DNA of 5,852 nucleotides from Rhodospirillales bacterium (GTDB lineage Bacteria > Pseudomonadota > Alphaproteobacteria > Rhodospirillales > 2-02-FULL-58-16). This document shows, piece after piece, positions 1 through 5,236 of this stretch. The DNA lies in the NCBI GenBank assembly GCA_021775195.1, contig JAJFIG010000090.1, forward strand, positions 1 to 5,852. The letters are read 5' to 3'. The notes under the pieces are model-generated. The model saw only the letters and a program-made list of their open reading frames with translations, was not told the origin of the DNA and searched no databases. The first letter of the stretch is position 1, and each line of letters begins with the position of its first letter. A program made the position numbers and the translations under genes.

Positions 1-2
1 AC

Positions 3-167
3 ACGTCCTCCGGACTTGGATGGAATTGCAATCGCGGGTATCGAACGGTCAGCGAGGCTTGTGTTGCTGTAATGGTGCCAAAGAACGCTCACCTCGATTA
101 TTCCGGAAACGACTGGACCTGTAACCGGCCCTACCAGAGGCAGCAGGATGGATGCGCGATCCGCTGA
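3..167 (+). CDS. C-terminal fragment of a Cys/Trp repeat protein (5' end outside window)
   Basis: The frame is open from the left edge to a TGA at 165-167 and gives 54 residues. Two tandem copies of one module are visible. The first has G-W-N-C-N-R-G-Y followed by a second Cys eleven residues after the first. The second has V-P-K-N-A-H-L-D-Y-S-G-N-D-W-T-C-N-R-P-Y, again with a second Cys eleven residues on. The shared pattern W-x-C-N-R-x-Y-x7-C argues strongly for real coding sequence, with each module probably held by a disulfide, which would suit an exported protein. I recall similar W-C-N-R-G-Y modules at the ends of hypothetical alphaproteobacterial proteins, but I know no function. An internal ATG at 72 would give only 31 residues and cut the first module off, so the true start is upstream of the window. 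The N-terminal domain and any signal peptide cannot be seen. Confidence 0.7.
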   Translation, partial: TSSGLGWNCNRGYRTVSEACVAVMVPKNAHLDYSGNDWTCNRPYQRQQDGCAIR

Positions 168-235
168 CGCGCCGCCCCAGAGACACCAACGATTATCGGC
201 GCCGAAACCGCAACCGGGAGATAGGGTGTGTGACC

Positions 236-544
236 ATGACGGACGACCTAGTCGACCTCGACAAGCACCGTGGCATGGCGGCGCAGAAATCTACCGAAAT
301 TCGCCGGCGCCTCCAGGAGGTTCAGGCCGATCAAGCAGCCTTGCGGGATCGCCAGGAGGAATTCGAGCGTCTTCTCCTCACCGCTCCGGCGAAGACGTGG
401 CCCGAAGCCGCGGCGAAGGCGCAGTATCTGATACAGCTCCTCGCCGCCCCGCCGGCGACCCTGGACCCGCGGCGCATGGAGCTCATCGCGCATGTACTCG
501 ACGATCTCAGCCGATTGTGCGACCACGCGAAGGAGCATGTATGA
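236..544 (+). CDS. Conserved-looking small helical protein, function unknown
   Basis: This is a 102-residue, soluble, charged protein with no signal peptide or membrane segment. Residues about 14-48 (from M-A-A-Q-K to E-R-L-L-L) are rich in Glu, Arg, Gln and Leu with heptad-like spacing, suggesting a coiled coil. A T-W-P-E-A-A-A-K-A segment and two more amphipathic helices follow, the last around D-P-R-R-M-E-L-I-A-H-V-L-D-D-L. I recall similar short proteins in alphaproteobacteria beginning M-x-D-D-L-V-D-L-D-x-H-R-G, but not a named family. ATG 236 is preferred because that recognisable N-terminus begins there. GTG 230 is an alternative, placed 9 nt after a GGGAG at 216-220. An ATG at 152 would add 28 Arg-rich residues overlapping the upstream gene and is unlikely. 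The stop shares an ATGA with the next ORF, so the two may be translationally coupled. Confidence 0.72.
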   Translation: MTDDLVDLDKHRGMAAQKSTEIRRRLQEVQADQAALRDRQEEFERLLLTAPAKTWPEAAAKAQYLIQLLAAPPATLDPRRMELIAHVLDDLSRLCDHAKEHV

Positions 545-654
545 CCAAGTCCACGGCGGCGGCCTTCTTGGCTTCAAACGAGCCATCTCCCAACAGGGAT
601 GGCGTTCAGCTGACGTCGACGAAGGACCTCGAATTGGGCCGTGAAACGATCTGA
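541..654 (+). CDS. Putative 37-residue small protein coupled to the upstream gene
   Basis: The ORF starts M-T-K-S-T-A-A-A-F-L and ends G-R-E-T-I. Its ATG overlaps the upstream TGA in an ATGA (541-544), and a strong ribosome binding site, AAGGAG at 530-535, sits 5 nt before it. These two signs favour translation. The protein is polar, with no membrane segment, cysteine pair or motif that I recognise. A competing ATG at 537 opens another frame to 644 (35 residues), but it lies only 1 nt from the same ribosome binding site, too close for normal initiation. The ORF could also be chance, because the ribosome binding site lies inside upstream coding sequence. No function is proposed. Confidence 0.4.
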   Translation: MTKSTAAAFLASNEPSPNRDGVQLTSTKDLELGRETI

Positions 655-704
655 GGCACGAGCTGGAAGTCGGGTCATAAGCAGCGGTCTGGGGAACATT
701 TTGC

Positions 705-776
705 ATGATTGCCAAGCACAGTGAGAAGCGCCCGATAGAAAGGGCAGTCGTTTACCACCAGGAGATAAAGATATGA
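705..776 (+). CDS. Possible 23-codon upstream ORF (leader) before the 58-residue protein
   Basis: An ATG at 705 opens a 23-residue frame (M-I-A-K-H-S-E-K-R-P to H-Q-E-I-K-I). Its TGA at 774-776 overlaps the start codon of the next gene as ATGA at 773-776. A GGGGA at 691-695 lies 9 nt upstream and could serve as ribosome binding site. The overlap geometry suits a leader peptide that couples translation to the next gene. The peptide has no motif, however, and ORFs of this length arise easily by chance. The ribosome binding site of the downstream gene lies inside this ORF. Confidence 0.2.
   Translation: MIAKHSEKRPIERAVVYHQEIKI
760..764 (+). promoter_or_regulatory. Ribosome binding site deciding the 773 start
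   Basis: AGGAG lies 8 nt before the ATG at 773 in an A-rich context, which is close to ideal. It fixes the start of the 58-residue protein. Confidence 0.75.
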
Positions 777-949
777 CGTCAGCAGACCAGGACAAATCGA
801 ACCCGTCCATGAGTCCCGAGGCGGCGGAGGAGATGGCGAAATACGGTATCACGCGGGTCCCGGCGGACTATTTCCGCTTGGGGGAATATCGCTACACGAA
901 CCTTAAGGACGCCGTTGCCCAAGCGAAGCGGCAGAAACGTTCGGATTGA
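773..949 (+). CDS. 58-residue conserved-looking small protein, function unknown
   Basis: The product begins M-T-S-A-D-Q-D-K and has a disordered, acidic N-terminus. A compact core follows: A-K-Y-G-I-T-R-V-P-A-D-Y-F at residues 23-35, then G-E-Y-R-Y-T-N-L-K-D-A-V-A-Q-A-K-R. The end is basic. I recall a family of roughly 50-70-residue alphaproteobacterial proteins with the same K-Y-G-I-T-R-V-P-x-D-Y-F and Y-R-Y-T-N-L-x-D-A motifs, which is why I call it real despite its size. I do not know a function or domain name. There is no signal peptide, Cys pair or membrane segment, so it should be cytoplasmic. An excellent AGGAG 8 nt upstream sets the start. It lies 118 nt after the 37-residue ORF and 88 nt before the next gene on the same strand, so it could be in one transcript or have its own promoter. 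Confidence 0.75.
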   Translation: MTSADQDKSNPSMSPEAAEEMAKYGITRVPADYFRLGEYRYTNLKDAVAQAKRQKRSD

Positions 950-1024
950 TCCGGCATTGACAGCGGACCTGGCCGACTGGAGCACCGGTGGTTTTTCCAG
1001 GCCGCGAACAAGCGGCCGATCGTG

Positions 1025-1031
1025 AAGGAGG
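1025..1031 (+). promoter_or_regulatory. Strong ribosome binding site supporting a GTG start at 1038
   Basis: AAGGAGG, nearly the full anti-16S complement, ends 6 nt before GTG 1038. No in-frame ATG exists near it, so the GTG start rests on this site. Confidence 0.75.
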
Positions 1032-1037
1032 AATTAA

Positions 1038-1457
1038 GTGGTTCTGCGTCCCGAATATTCGCTCGGTCATTCCGAGTTCAATGATTTTCTTTTCGCATCC
1101 GTCGGCGAAGAGAAAAACGGACTTCCGCTTACTGTCCTCTCGGCGTTGGCGCGGCTTGGGCTCGATCCGTGGAGAGAGGCCGCTCGACTGTCCGAATTGA
1201 CCAAGGGTGCTGCAACAAGTGCATTGGCGGCGGTCATTGCCACTCTCCCCGAAGGGGATTGGAAGGCGTCGGACTCGCGGTCGATCGCCGTTCGCCTGGT
1301 GGACCGATTGCCCAAGCACGTTTCGCCGACAGCCAAGTCTGCGCAGGGTAGGAGCATCAGGGATCAGGCACCGAAGTCGGCCGCTCAGAAATGGTTGATT
1401 TGGATTGCGATAGCGGTGGCAGTGCTTACCGCCATATCGCGCATGTATGGCAATTAG
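1038..1457 (+). CDS. Tail-anchored membrane protein, conserved-looking, function unknown
   Basis: This is a 139-residue protein from a GTG start with an AAGGAGG 6 nt upstream. The N-terminal part (residues about 1-90) is soluble, opening L-R-P-E-Y-S-L-G-H-S-E-F-N-D-F-L-F-A-S-V-G and continuing with G-L-D-P-W-R-E-A-A-R-L and L-P-E-G-D-W-K-A-S-D. A polar, basic linker (about 95-117) leads to one hydrophobic segment at residues about 118-134 (W-L-I-W-I-A-I-A-V-A-V-L-T-A-I), followed by only a few residues. With no N-terminal signal, this is the layout of a C-tail-anchored inner-membrane protein with the main domain in the cytoplasm. I recall alphaproteobacterial hypothetical proteins with the same S-L-G-H-S-E-F-N-D-F-L opening, but no assigned role. 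It is the last gene of the plus-strand run and converges on gor 180 nt away. Confidence 0.75.
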   Translation: MVLRPEYSLGHSEFNDFLFASVGEEKNGLPLTVLSALARLGLDPWREAARLSELTKGAATSALAAVIATLPEGDWKASDSRSIAVRLVDRLPKHVSPTAKSAQGRSIRDQAPKSAAQKWLIWIAIAVAVLTAISRMYGN

Positions 1458-1637
1458 GCTGTCGAGCCAGGCAATATATCAAGAAAGGCGCCATCGTGGC
1501 CGCCGTTTTCTATTCGGGAATGTCCGAGATGGGTCATATCCGGTCCTTCGCGGGGTTCGTTACGGTTGGCCGCCTTGGGCTTGTCAGCGGACATTGCGAC
1601 CGCCGCTCACCCTCCCCAACCTTTATGAGGACATGAT
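1458..1637. other. Convergent intergenic region without a supported gene
   Basis: The 180 nt lie between the plus-strand membrane protein and the end of minus-strand gor. Short ORFs cross it (for example from 1391 or 1447 to about 1640), but they overlap the upstream gene in another frame and have no good ribosome binding site or protein-like composition. I see no clear intrinsic terminator for either gene. The only structure is the inverted-end block at 1519-1595. Confidence 0.5.
1519..1595. repeat. Possible degenerate dispersed repeat with 8-bp inverted ends
   Basis: AATGTCCG at 1519-1526 and its exact reverse complement CGGACATT at 1588-1595 bracket a 61-nt interior. Read from ATG 1520 the block would encode M-S-E-M-G-H-I-R-S-F. 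I recall M-S-E-M-G-H-x-R as a frequent spurious ORF start inside an intergenic repeat scattered through Bradyrhizobium-type genomes, next to AGCGGACAT-type ends. That link is from memory. The interior does not pair well, so it is not a convincing terminator hairpin. Confidence 0.35.
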
Positions 1638-3008
1638 CTAAACCGCGTGCGCCTCGTGGTCGGGGAGCTTCTCGCGCATGGTGACGAATTCCTCGGCGGC
1701 GGTCGGGTGGATGCCGATAGTGGCGTCGAACTGGGCCTTGGTCGCCCCGCACTTGAGGGCGATGGCGATGCCCTGGACGATCTCGGGGGCGTCCGGGCCG
1801 ACCATGTGGCAGCCGAGGACGCGGTCGGTCTTGCGGTCGACGATGATCTTCATCAGGGTCAGTTCGTCGCGGCCACTGAGGGTGTGCTTCATGGGGCGGA
1901 AGCGGGACAGGTAGATGTCGACGTCGGTGCGCCGGCGGGCCGCGTCCTCGGTCAGCCCGACGGTGCCGACGGGGGGCTGGCTGAAGACGGCCGACGGAAT
2001 GTTCTCGTAGTCAACCACGGTCGGCGTGCCGCCGAAGAGGGTGTTGGCGACGGCCGTGCCCTCGGCCAGGGCCACCGGGGTCAGGTTGACCCGGTCGGTG
2101 ACGTCGCCGACGGCAAAAATGTTGTCCACCGAGGAACGGGAATACTCATCGACGACAATGGCGCCCTTTGCGTTCACTTCCACGCCGACGTCGTCGAGCC
2201 CGAGGCCCCGGGTATTGGGGGCGCGCCCGGTGGCGTACATGACCAGGTCGGTCTCCATCATTTCCGCCTGCTGGAGATGGAGCGAATAGGTATCGCCCGC
2301 CTTCTCGATGGAACCCACCCGGGACTCGGCATGAATGCGGATCCCGCGCTTGGTCATCTCGTCCCTGAGGGCGTTGCGGACGGCATCATCGAACCCGCGT
2401 AGGATGTTGTCGGCGCGGATGATCAGGTGGACCTCGGCCCCGAGGGCGTTGAAGATGCCGGCGAACTCGACGGCGATGTAGCCGCCGCCGACGATGACGA
2501 TCCGCTTCGGCAATTCGGGCAGATCCAGGGCCTCGTTGGAGGTGATGACATGCTCGATGCCGGGAATCTTGGGCATGGTCGGCCAGCCGCCGGTGGATAC
2601 GAGGATATGGCCGGCGGTGTGGGTCCGGCCCGCGACCTCGACGGTATGGGGGTCGACAAGACGGCCGGTGCCTTCGATCTCGTGGACGTCGGCCTCGCGC
2701 AGAATGCGGTGGTAAACCCCTTCCAGGCGGTCCAGTTCCCGGTCCTTGCCGGCGATCAGGGCCGGCCAGTCGAAAGCGGCCGCGCCGGGAGCCCAGCCGA
2801 AACCCCGGGAATCTTCGAAGTCCTCGGCGAAGTGCGACGCCATGACCAGCAGCTTCTTGGGCACGCAGCCGCGCATGACACAGGTGCCGCCGGTGCGCGA
2901 ATTCTCGACGACGGCGACCCGGGCGCCGAAGCGGCCGGCGACCCGCGATGCCCGGACGCCGCCGGAGCCGGCGCCGATGGTGATCATGTCGAAATCGTAT
3001 TTGGGCAT
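1638..3008 (-). CDS. gor: Glutathione-disulfide reductase (NADPH)
   Basis: The 456-residue product matches the family's usual ~450 residues. It is a cytoplasmic FAD homodimer that reduces glutathione disulfide with NADPH to keep the thiol pool reduced. The FAD-binding G-A-G-S-G-G is at 12-17, and the redox disulfide is Cys43 and Cys48 in G-G-T-C-V-M-R-G-C-V-P-K-K. The NADPH-binding G-G-G-Y-I-A-V-E-F-A starts at 174. Arg198 and Arg204 (I-I-R-A-D-N-I-L-R) fall at the positions that give NADPH preference in the E. coli enzyme. The second FAD motif is A-V-G-D-V-T-D. The C-terminal H-P-T-A-A-E-E supplies His434 and Glu439, the acid-base pair acting across the dimer. The TCVMRGC centre and S-T-G-G-W-P are the alphaproteobacterial GR form, not dihydrolipoamide or mercuric reductase. 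The ribosome binding site is modest (AAAGG, 11 nt upstream). It is transcribed divergently from the TPR-sulfotransferase gene and stands alone here. Confidence 0.96.
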   Translation of the reverse strand: MPKYDFDMITIGAGSGGVRASRVAGRFGARVAVVENSRTGGTCVMRGCVPKKLLVMASHFAEDFEDSRGFGWAPGAAAFDWPALIAGKDRELDRLEGVYHRILREADVHEIEGTGRLVDPHTVEVAGRTHTAGHILVSTGGWPTMPKIPGIEHVITSNEALDLPELPKRIVIVGGGYIAVEFAGIFNALGAEVHLIIRADNILRGFDDAVRNALRDEMTKRGIRIHAESRVGSIEKAGDTYSLHLQQAEMMETDLVMYATGRAPNTRGLGLDDVGVEVNAKGAIVVDEYSRSSVDNIFAVGDVTDRVNLTPVALAEGTAVANTLFGGTPTVVDYENIPSAVFSQPPVGTVGLTEDAARRRTDVDIYLSRFRPMKHTLSGRDELTLMKIIVDRKTDRVLGCHMVGPDAPEIVQGIAIALKCGATKAQFDATIGIHPTAAEEFVTMREKLPDHEAHAV

Positions 3009-3091
3009 TGTCAGGGCAACCTTTGTATTCGTATTTGTTCAAGAGCGGCGGTGACGGGGATCGGCGGGAACTTTCCTGGCAGGAGATATTC

Positions 3092-3121
3092 ACTATAAGC
3101 ATGCGGCGCAACCGCCGTCAC
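3092..3121 (-). promoter_or_regulatory. Candidate sigma-70-type promoter for gor
   Basis: On the minus strand, TATAGT (3097-3092, 5 of 6 matches to the -10 consensus) lies 18 nt downstream of GTGACG (3121-3116, 4 of 6 matches to TTGACA). Transcription would begin near 3085 and leave a leader of about 75 nt before the gor ATG. A 5-bp inverted repeat, CGGCG/CGCCG at 3104-3117, sits in the spacer and overlaps the -35 by two bases. It could bind a regulator but is short. Position and spacing are right; nothing else confirms it. Confidence 0.4.
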
Positions 3122-3216
3122 GAATCTAGGCCGTTTCCTGGTCCGGCGGAATGCTGATACTCATGGACATGGCGGCGGAGTAGACTGGCCGGGCAAGGGA
3201 AAAGGGGCGAGGCGGC

Positions 3217-5181
3217 GTGGGGCCTGAATCGAACACATCCGGATACCTACAGCAGCTTCTGCAACAGGGCATCGGCCTGCAACAGAACGGGCGGCTGGAG
3301 GAGGCGAAATCCGTCTACCAGCAGATCCTCCGGGCCGAGCCGGACCACGCCGATGCCAACCATCTCCTGGGGCTCATCGCCTATCAGGGCGGCAACACCG
3401 AGGCCGCCATCGGGCTGATCGACAAGGCGATCCGGTCGAACCCAAGGGTCTACGGCTATTACAGCAACCTGGCCCTGGTCCTGATCGAGAGCGGCCAATA
3501 CGAGAAGGCGGTGGCGTGTTGCGACGAGGCACTGGCGCTCAATCCTTCGGCCGCCGACGCCCATAACAACAAGGGAAACGCCCTGAAGGCACTGGGCAGA
3601 CCGGAGCAGGCGGTGCCCAGCTTCCGCCAGGCGATCGCCCTTCAGCCGGACTATGCGGAAGCCCATTACAACCTGGGCAACACGCTGGTCGAACTGGGCC
3701 GGCTGGACGAGGCGATCGAGAGTTTCGAGGCGCTTCTCGCCCACGCCCCCGGCGTGCCCGAGGCCCACAACAACAAGGGGTTCGCCTTGATGGAACTAGG
3801 CCGGCTGGGGGAAGCGGCGGCGAGCTTCGACAAGGCGCTGGCCCTGAGGCCGGACTACGTCGAGGTTCACAACAACAAGGCGACGGTGATGAGCCGCCAA
3901 GGGCGGTTCGACGAGGCGATCGCCTGTGCCGACCGGGCTCTCGCCCTGGCGCCCGACTACGCCGACGCTCACAACGCCAAGGGCATCGCCTTGGCGGACC
4001 GGGGCAGCCTGGACGAGGCTCTCGCCTGCTTCGAGCGCGCCCTGGCGCTCAATCCCCGGTCGGCGGAATTCCACAACAACAAGGGTACGGCGCTGACCGA
4101 TCAGGGCCGGTTCGGCGAGGCGCTGGAGAGTTTCGACCAGGCGCTGGACCTGAAACCCGACTACGCCGAGCCCTACATGCACCTGTCCCACATCCACACG
4201 TTTTCCGCCGGGGATCGCTACCTGGCGGCGATGGAGGGCCTTTGGACCGGCGACGGCGCCTTGTCGGAGCAACAGAAAATGTACCTGGGCTTCGCCCTGG
4301 GCAAGGCGTGCCGGGATTTGGGGCGCCTGGAGGAGGCGTTCGGGTTCATCGAGCAGGCCAACCGCTTCAAACGCCAATCCTACGCCTACGACATCGCCGA
4401 GGACGCCGACTACTTCAAGAACCTGACGGCGGCCTTCGACAGCGACGTTTTCGCGGGACGGCAGGACGCGGGAAGCGCCGACGGGACGCCGATCTTCATC
4501 GTCGGCATGCCGCGGTCGGGGACCTCGCTGGTGGAGCAGATCCTCGCCAGCCATTCCCAGGTGTTCGGGGCCGGGGAACGGAACGACCTGGGGCGGATCG
4601 TCGAGGGCACGGACGTCGCCAACCGTCTGAAGGATTTCGACGCCGGGGGCCTGGCATCACTGGGCACCGAGTATATAAAGAGAATCAGGGCGGTTGGGGG
4701 TGAGTCCCCACGGGTCACCGACAAGCTGCCGCACAATTTCCTCCATATCGGGATCATCCGGCTGATCCTGCCCAAGGCCAAGGTGATCCATTGCCGGCGC
4801 GATCCCCTGGATACCTGTTGGTCGATCTTCCGGTCCTACTTCACCGGCGAGCACAGGTACGCCTACGAGATGACGGAGCTGGGAACCTATTTCAGGCTCT
4901 ACCAGGACCTGATGGACCACTGGCGGCGTGAACTGCCCGGGTTCATCCACGACATCGGCTACGAAGACCTGGTTGCCGACCAGGAAGGGGAGACGAAGCG
5001 GCTGTTGGCATTTTGCGAGCTGCCCTGGGAGGACGCCTGCCTGAGGTTCCACGAAACCCGGCGCGCCGTGCAGACGGCGAGCGCCGGGCAGGTGCGCAAA
5101 CCGATCTACCGGGACGCCGTGCGCGCGTGGAAACACCACGAAAAACAATTGGAACCATTGCGCCGGGCCCTGACCGGTTGA
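3217..5181 (+). CDS. TPR-repeat sulfotransferase family protein
   Basis: The 654-residue protein has two parts. Residues 10-315 are nine 34-residue TPR units in exact register. A degenerate helical linker runs to about 420. A sulfotransferase domain then fills 425-654. Its 5'-phosphosulfate loop is P-R-S-G-T-S at 432-437. The 3'-phosphate-binding segment is R-R-D-P-L-D-T-C-W-S, where Arg528 and Ser536 keep the eight-residue spacing of known PAPS sulfotransferases. Glu454 in G-A-G-E-R-N-D-L is placed about where protein-tyrosine sulfotransferases have their catalytic base; this is inference. The end, Q-V-R-K-P-I-Y, is typical of the bacterial TPR-sulfotransferase family. The enzyme should move sulfate from PAPS to an unknown acceptor, with the TPR part binding substrate or partner. 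No signal peptide or membrane segment is seen. The GTG start is chosen because the first TPR begins nine residues later, with a purine-rich AAGGGGCGAGG just upstream. The cytochrome gene follows on the same strand. Confidence 0.9.
   Translation: MGPESNTSGYLQQLLQQGIGLQQNGRLEEAKSVYQQILRAEPDHADANHLLGLIAYQGGNTEAAIGLIDKAIRSNPRVYGYYSNLALVLIESGQYEKAVACCDEALALNPSAADAHNNKGNALKALGRPEQAVPSFRQAIALQPDYAEAHYNLGNTLVELGRLDEAIESFEALLAHAPGVPEAHNNKGFALMELGRLGEAAASFDKALALRPDYVEVHNNKATVMSRQGRFDEAIACADRALALAPDYADAHNAKGIALADRGSLDEALACFERALALNPRSAEFHNNKGTALTDQGRFGEALESFDQALDLKPDYAEPYMHLSHIHTFSAGDRYLAAMEGLWTGDGALSEQQKMYLGFALGKACRDLGRLEEAFGFIEQANRFKRQSYAYDIAEDADYFKNLTAAFDSDVFAGRQDAGSADGTPIFIVGMPRSGTSLVEQILASHSQVFGAGERNDLGRIVEGTDVANRLKDFDAGGLASLGTEYIKRIRAVGGESPRVTDKLPHNFLHIGIIRLILPKAKVIHCRRDPLDTCWSIFRSYFTGEHRYAYEMTELGTYFRLYQDLMDHWRRELPGFIHDIGYEDLVADQEGETKRLLAFCELPWEDACLRFHETRRAVQTASAGQVRKPIYRDAVRAWKHHEKQLEPLRRALTG
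3550..4161 (+). repeat. Six consecutive 102-bp TPR-coding units with recurring HNNKG
   Basis: These are TPR units 4-9 of the sulfotransferase gene. Codons for H-N-N-K-G or a close form recur at 3562, 3766, 3868, 3970 and 4072, with H-Y-N-L-G at 3664. Most units end A-L-x-L-x-P-D. The near identity in protein and DNA between units 4, 6, 7 and 9 points to internal duplication or gene conversion. Units 1-3 (3244-3549) are more diverged. Confidence 0.85.
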
Positions 5182-5223
5182 CCTTCCCGTAACTGTACCC
5201 TTTAGCATCGCCTCCCGAACGAT

Positions 5224-5229
5224 GGGGAA
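5224..5229 (+). promoter_or_regulatory. Ribosome binding site that shifts the cytochrome start downstream
   Basis: GGGGAA lies 4 nt before ATG 5234 and 7 nt before ATG 5237. The first in-frame ATG at 5222 has no purine-rich site ahead of it (the sequence there is CCTCCCGAAC) and itself overlaps this site. Initiation is therefore more likely at 5237 or 5234 than at 5222. Confidence 0.55.
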
Positions 5230-5236
5230 CGGCATG

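Noticed and set aside
72..167. Independent 31-residue gene starting at ATG 72
   Set aside because: The same frame continues upstream to the window edge with another copy of the same Cys/Trp module, so this Met is internal.
148..654. Long plus-strand ORF covering the first small genes in another frame
   Set aside because: Its first part is Pro/Arg/Ser-rich and runs out of frame through the better-supported 236-544 gene. Only the last 37 codons (from 541) have their own ribosome binding site.
693..717. GGAAC as the -35 of a general-stress (EcfG-type) promoter
   Set aside because: No CGTT occurs at the required 16-17-nt distance.
957..962. Perfect TTGACA as a -35 box ahead of the 1038 gene
   Set aside because: No -10-like hexamer lies 16-18 nt downstream; the sequence there is GGAGCACC.
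968..1001. Terminator hairpin around CACCGGTG and TTTTT after the 58-residue gene
   Set aside because: CACCGGTG is a loopless palindrome, and the alternative arms (CTGGA/TCCAG) are only 5 bp and include part of the T run.
1647..2402. Plus-strand ORF of 251 residues opposite gor, and a similar one at 2427-3098
   Set aside because: Gly/Ala/Asp-rich antisense shadows of the intact gor gene, with no ribosome binding site or motifs.
3134..3161. TTTCCT/GATACT as promoter for the TPR-sulfotransferase
   Set aside because: Only 3 of 6 and 4 of 6 matches with a 16-nt spacer; too weak to call in this sequence.
3796..4554. Minus-strand ORF of 252 residues opposite the TPR region
   Set aside because: It mirrors the TPR repeats in the complementary frame; the plus-strand protein has clear domains.
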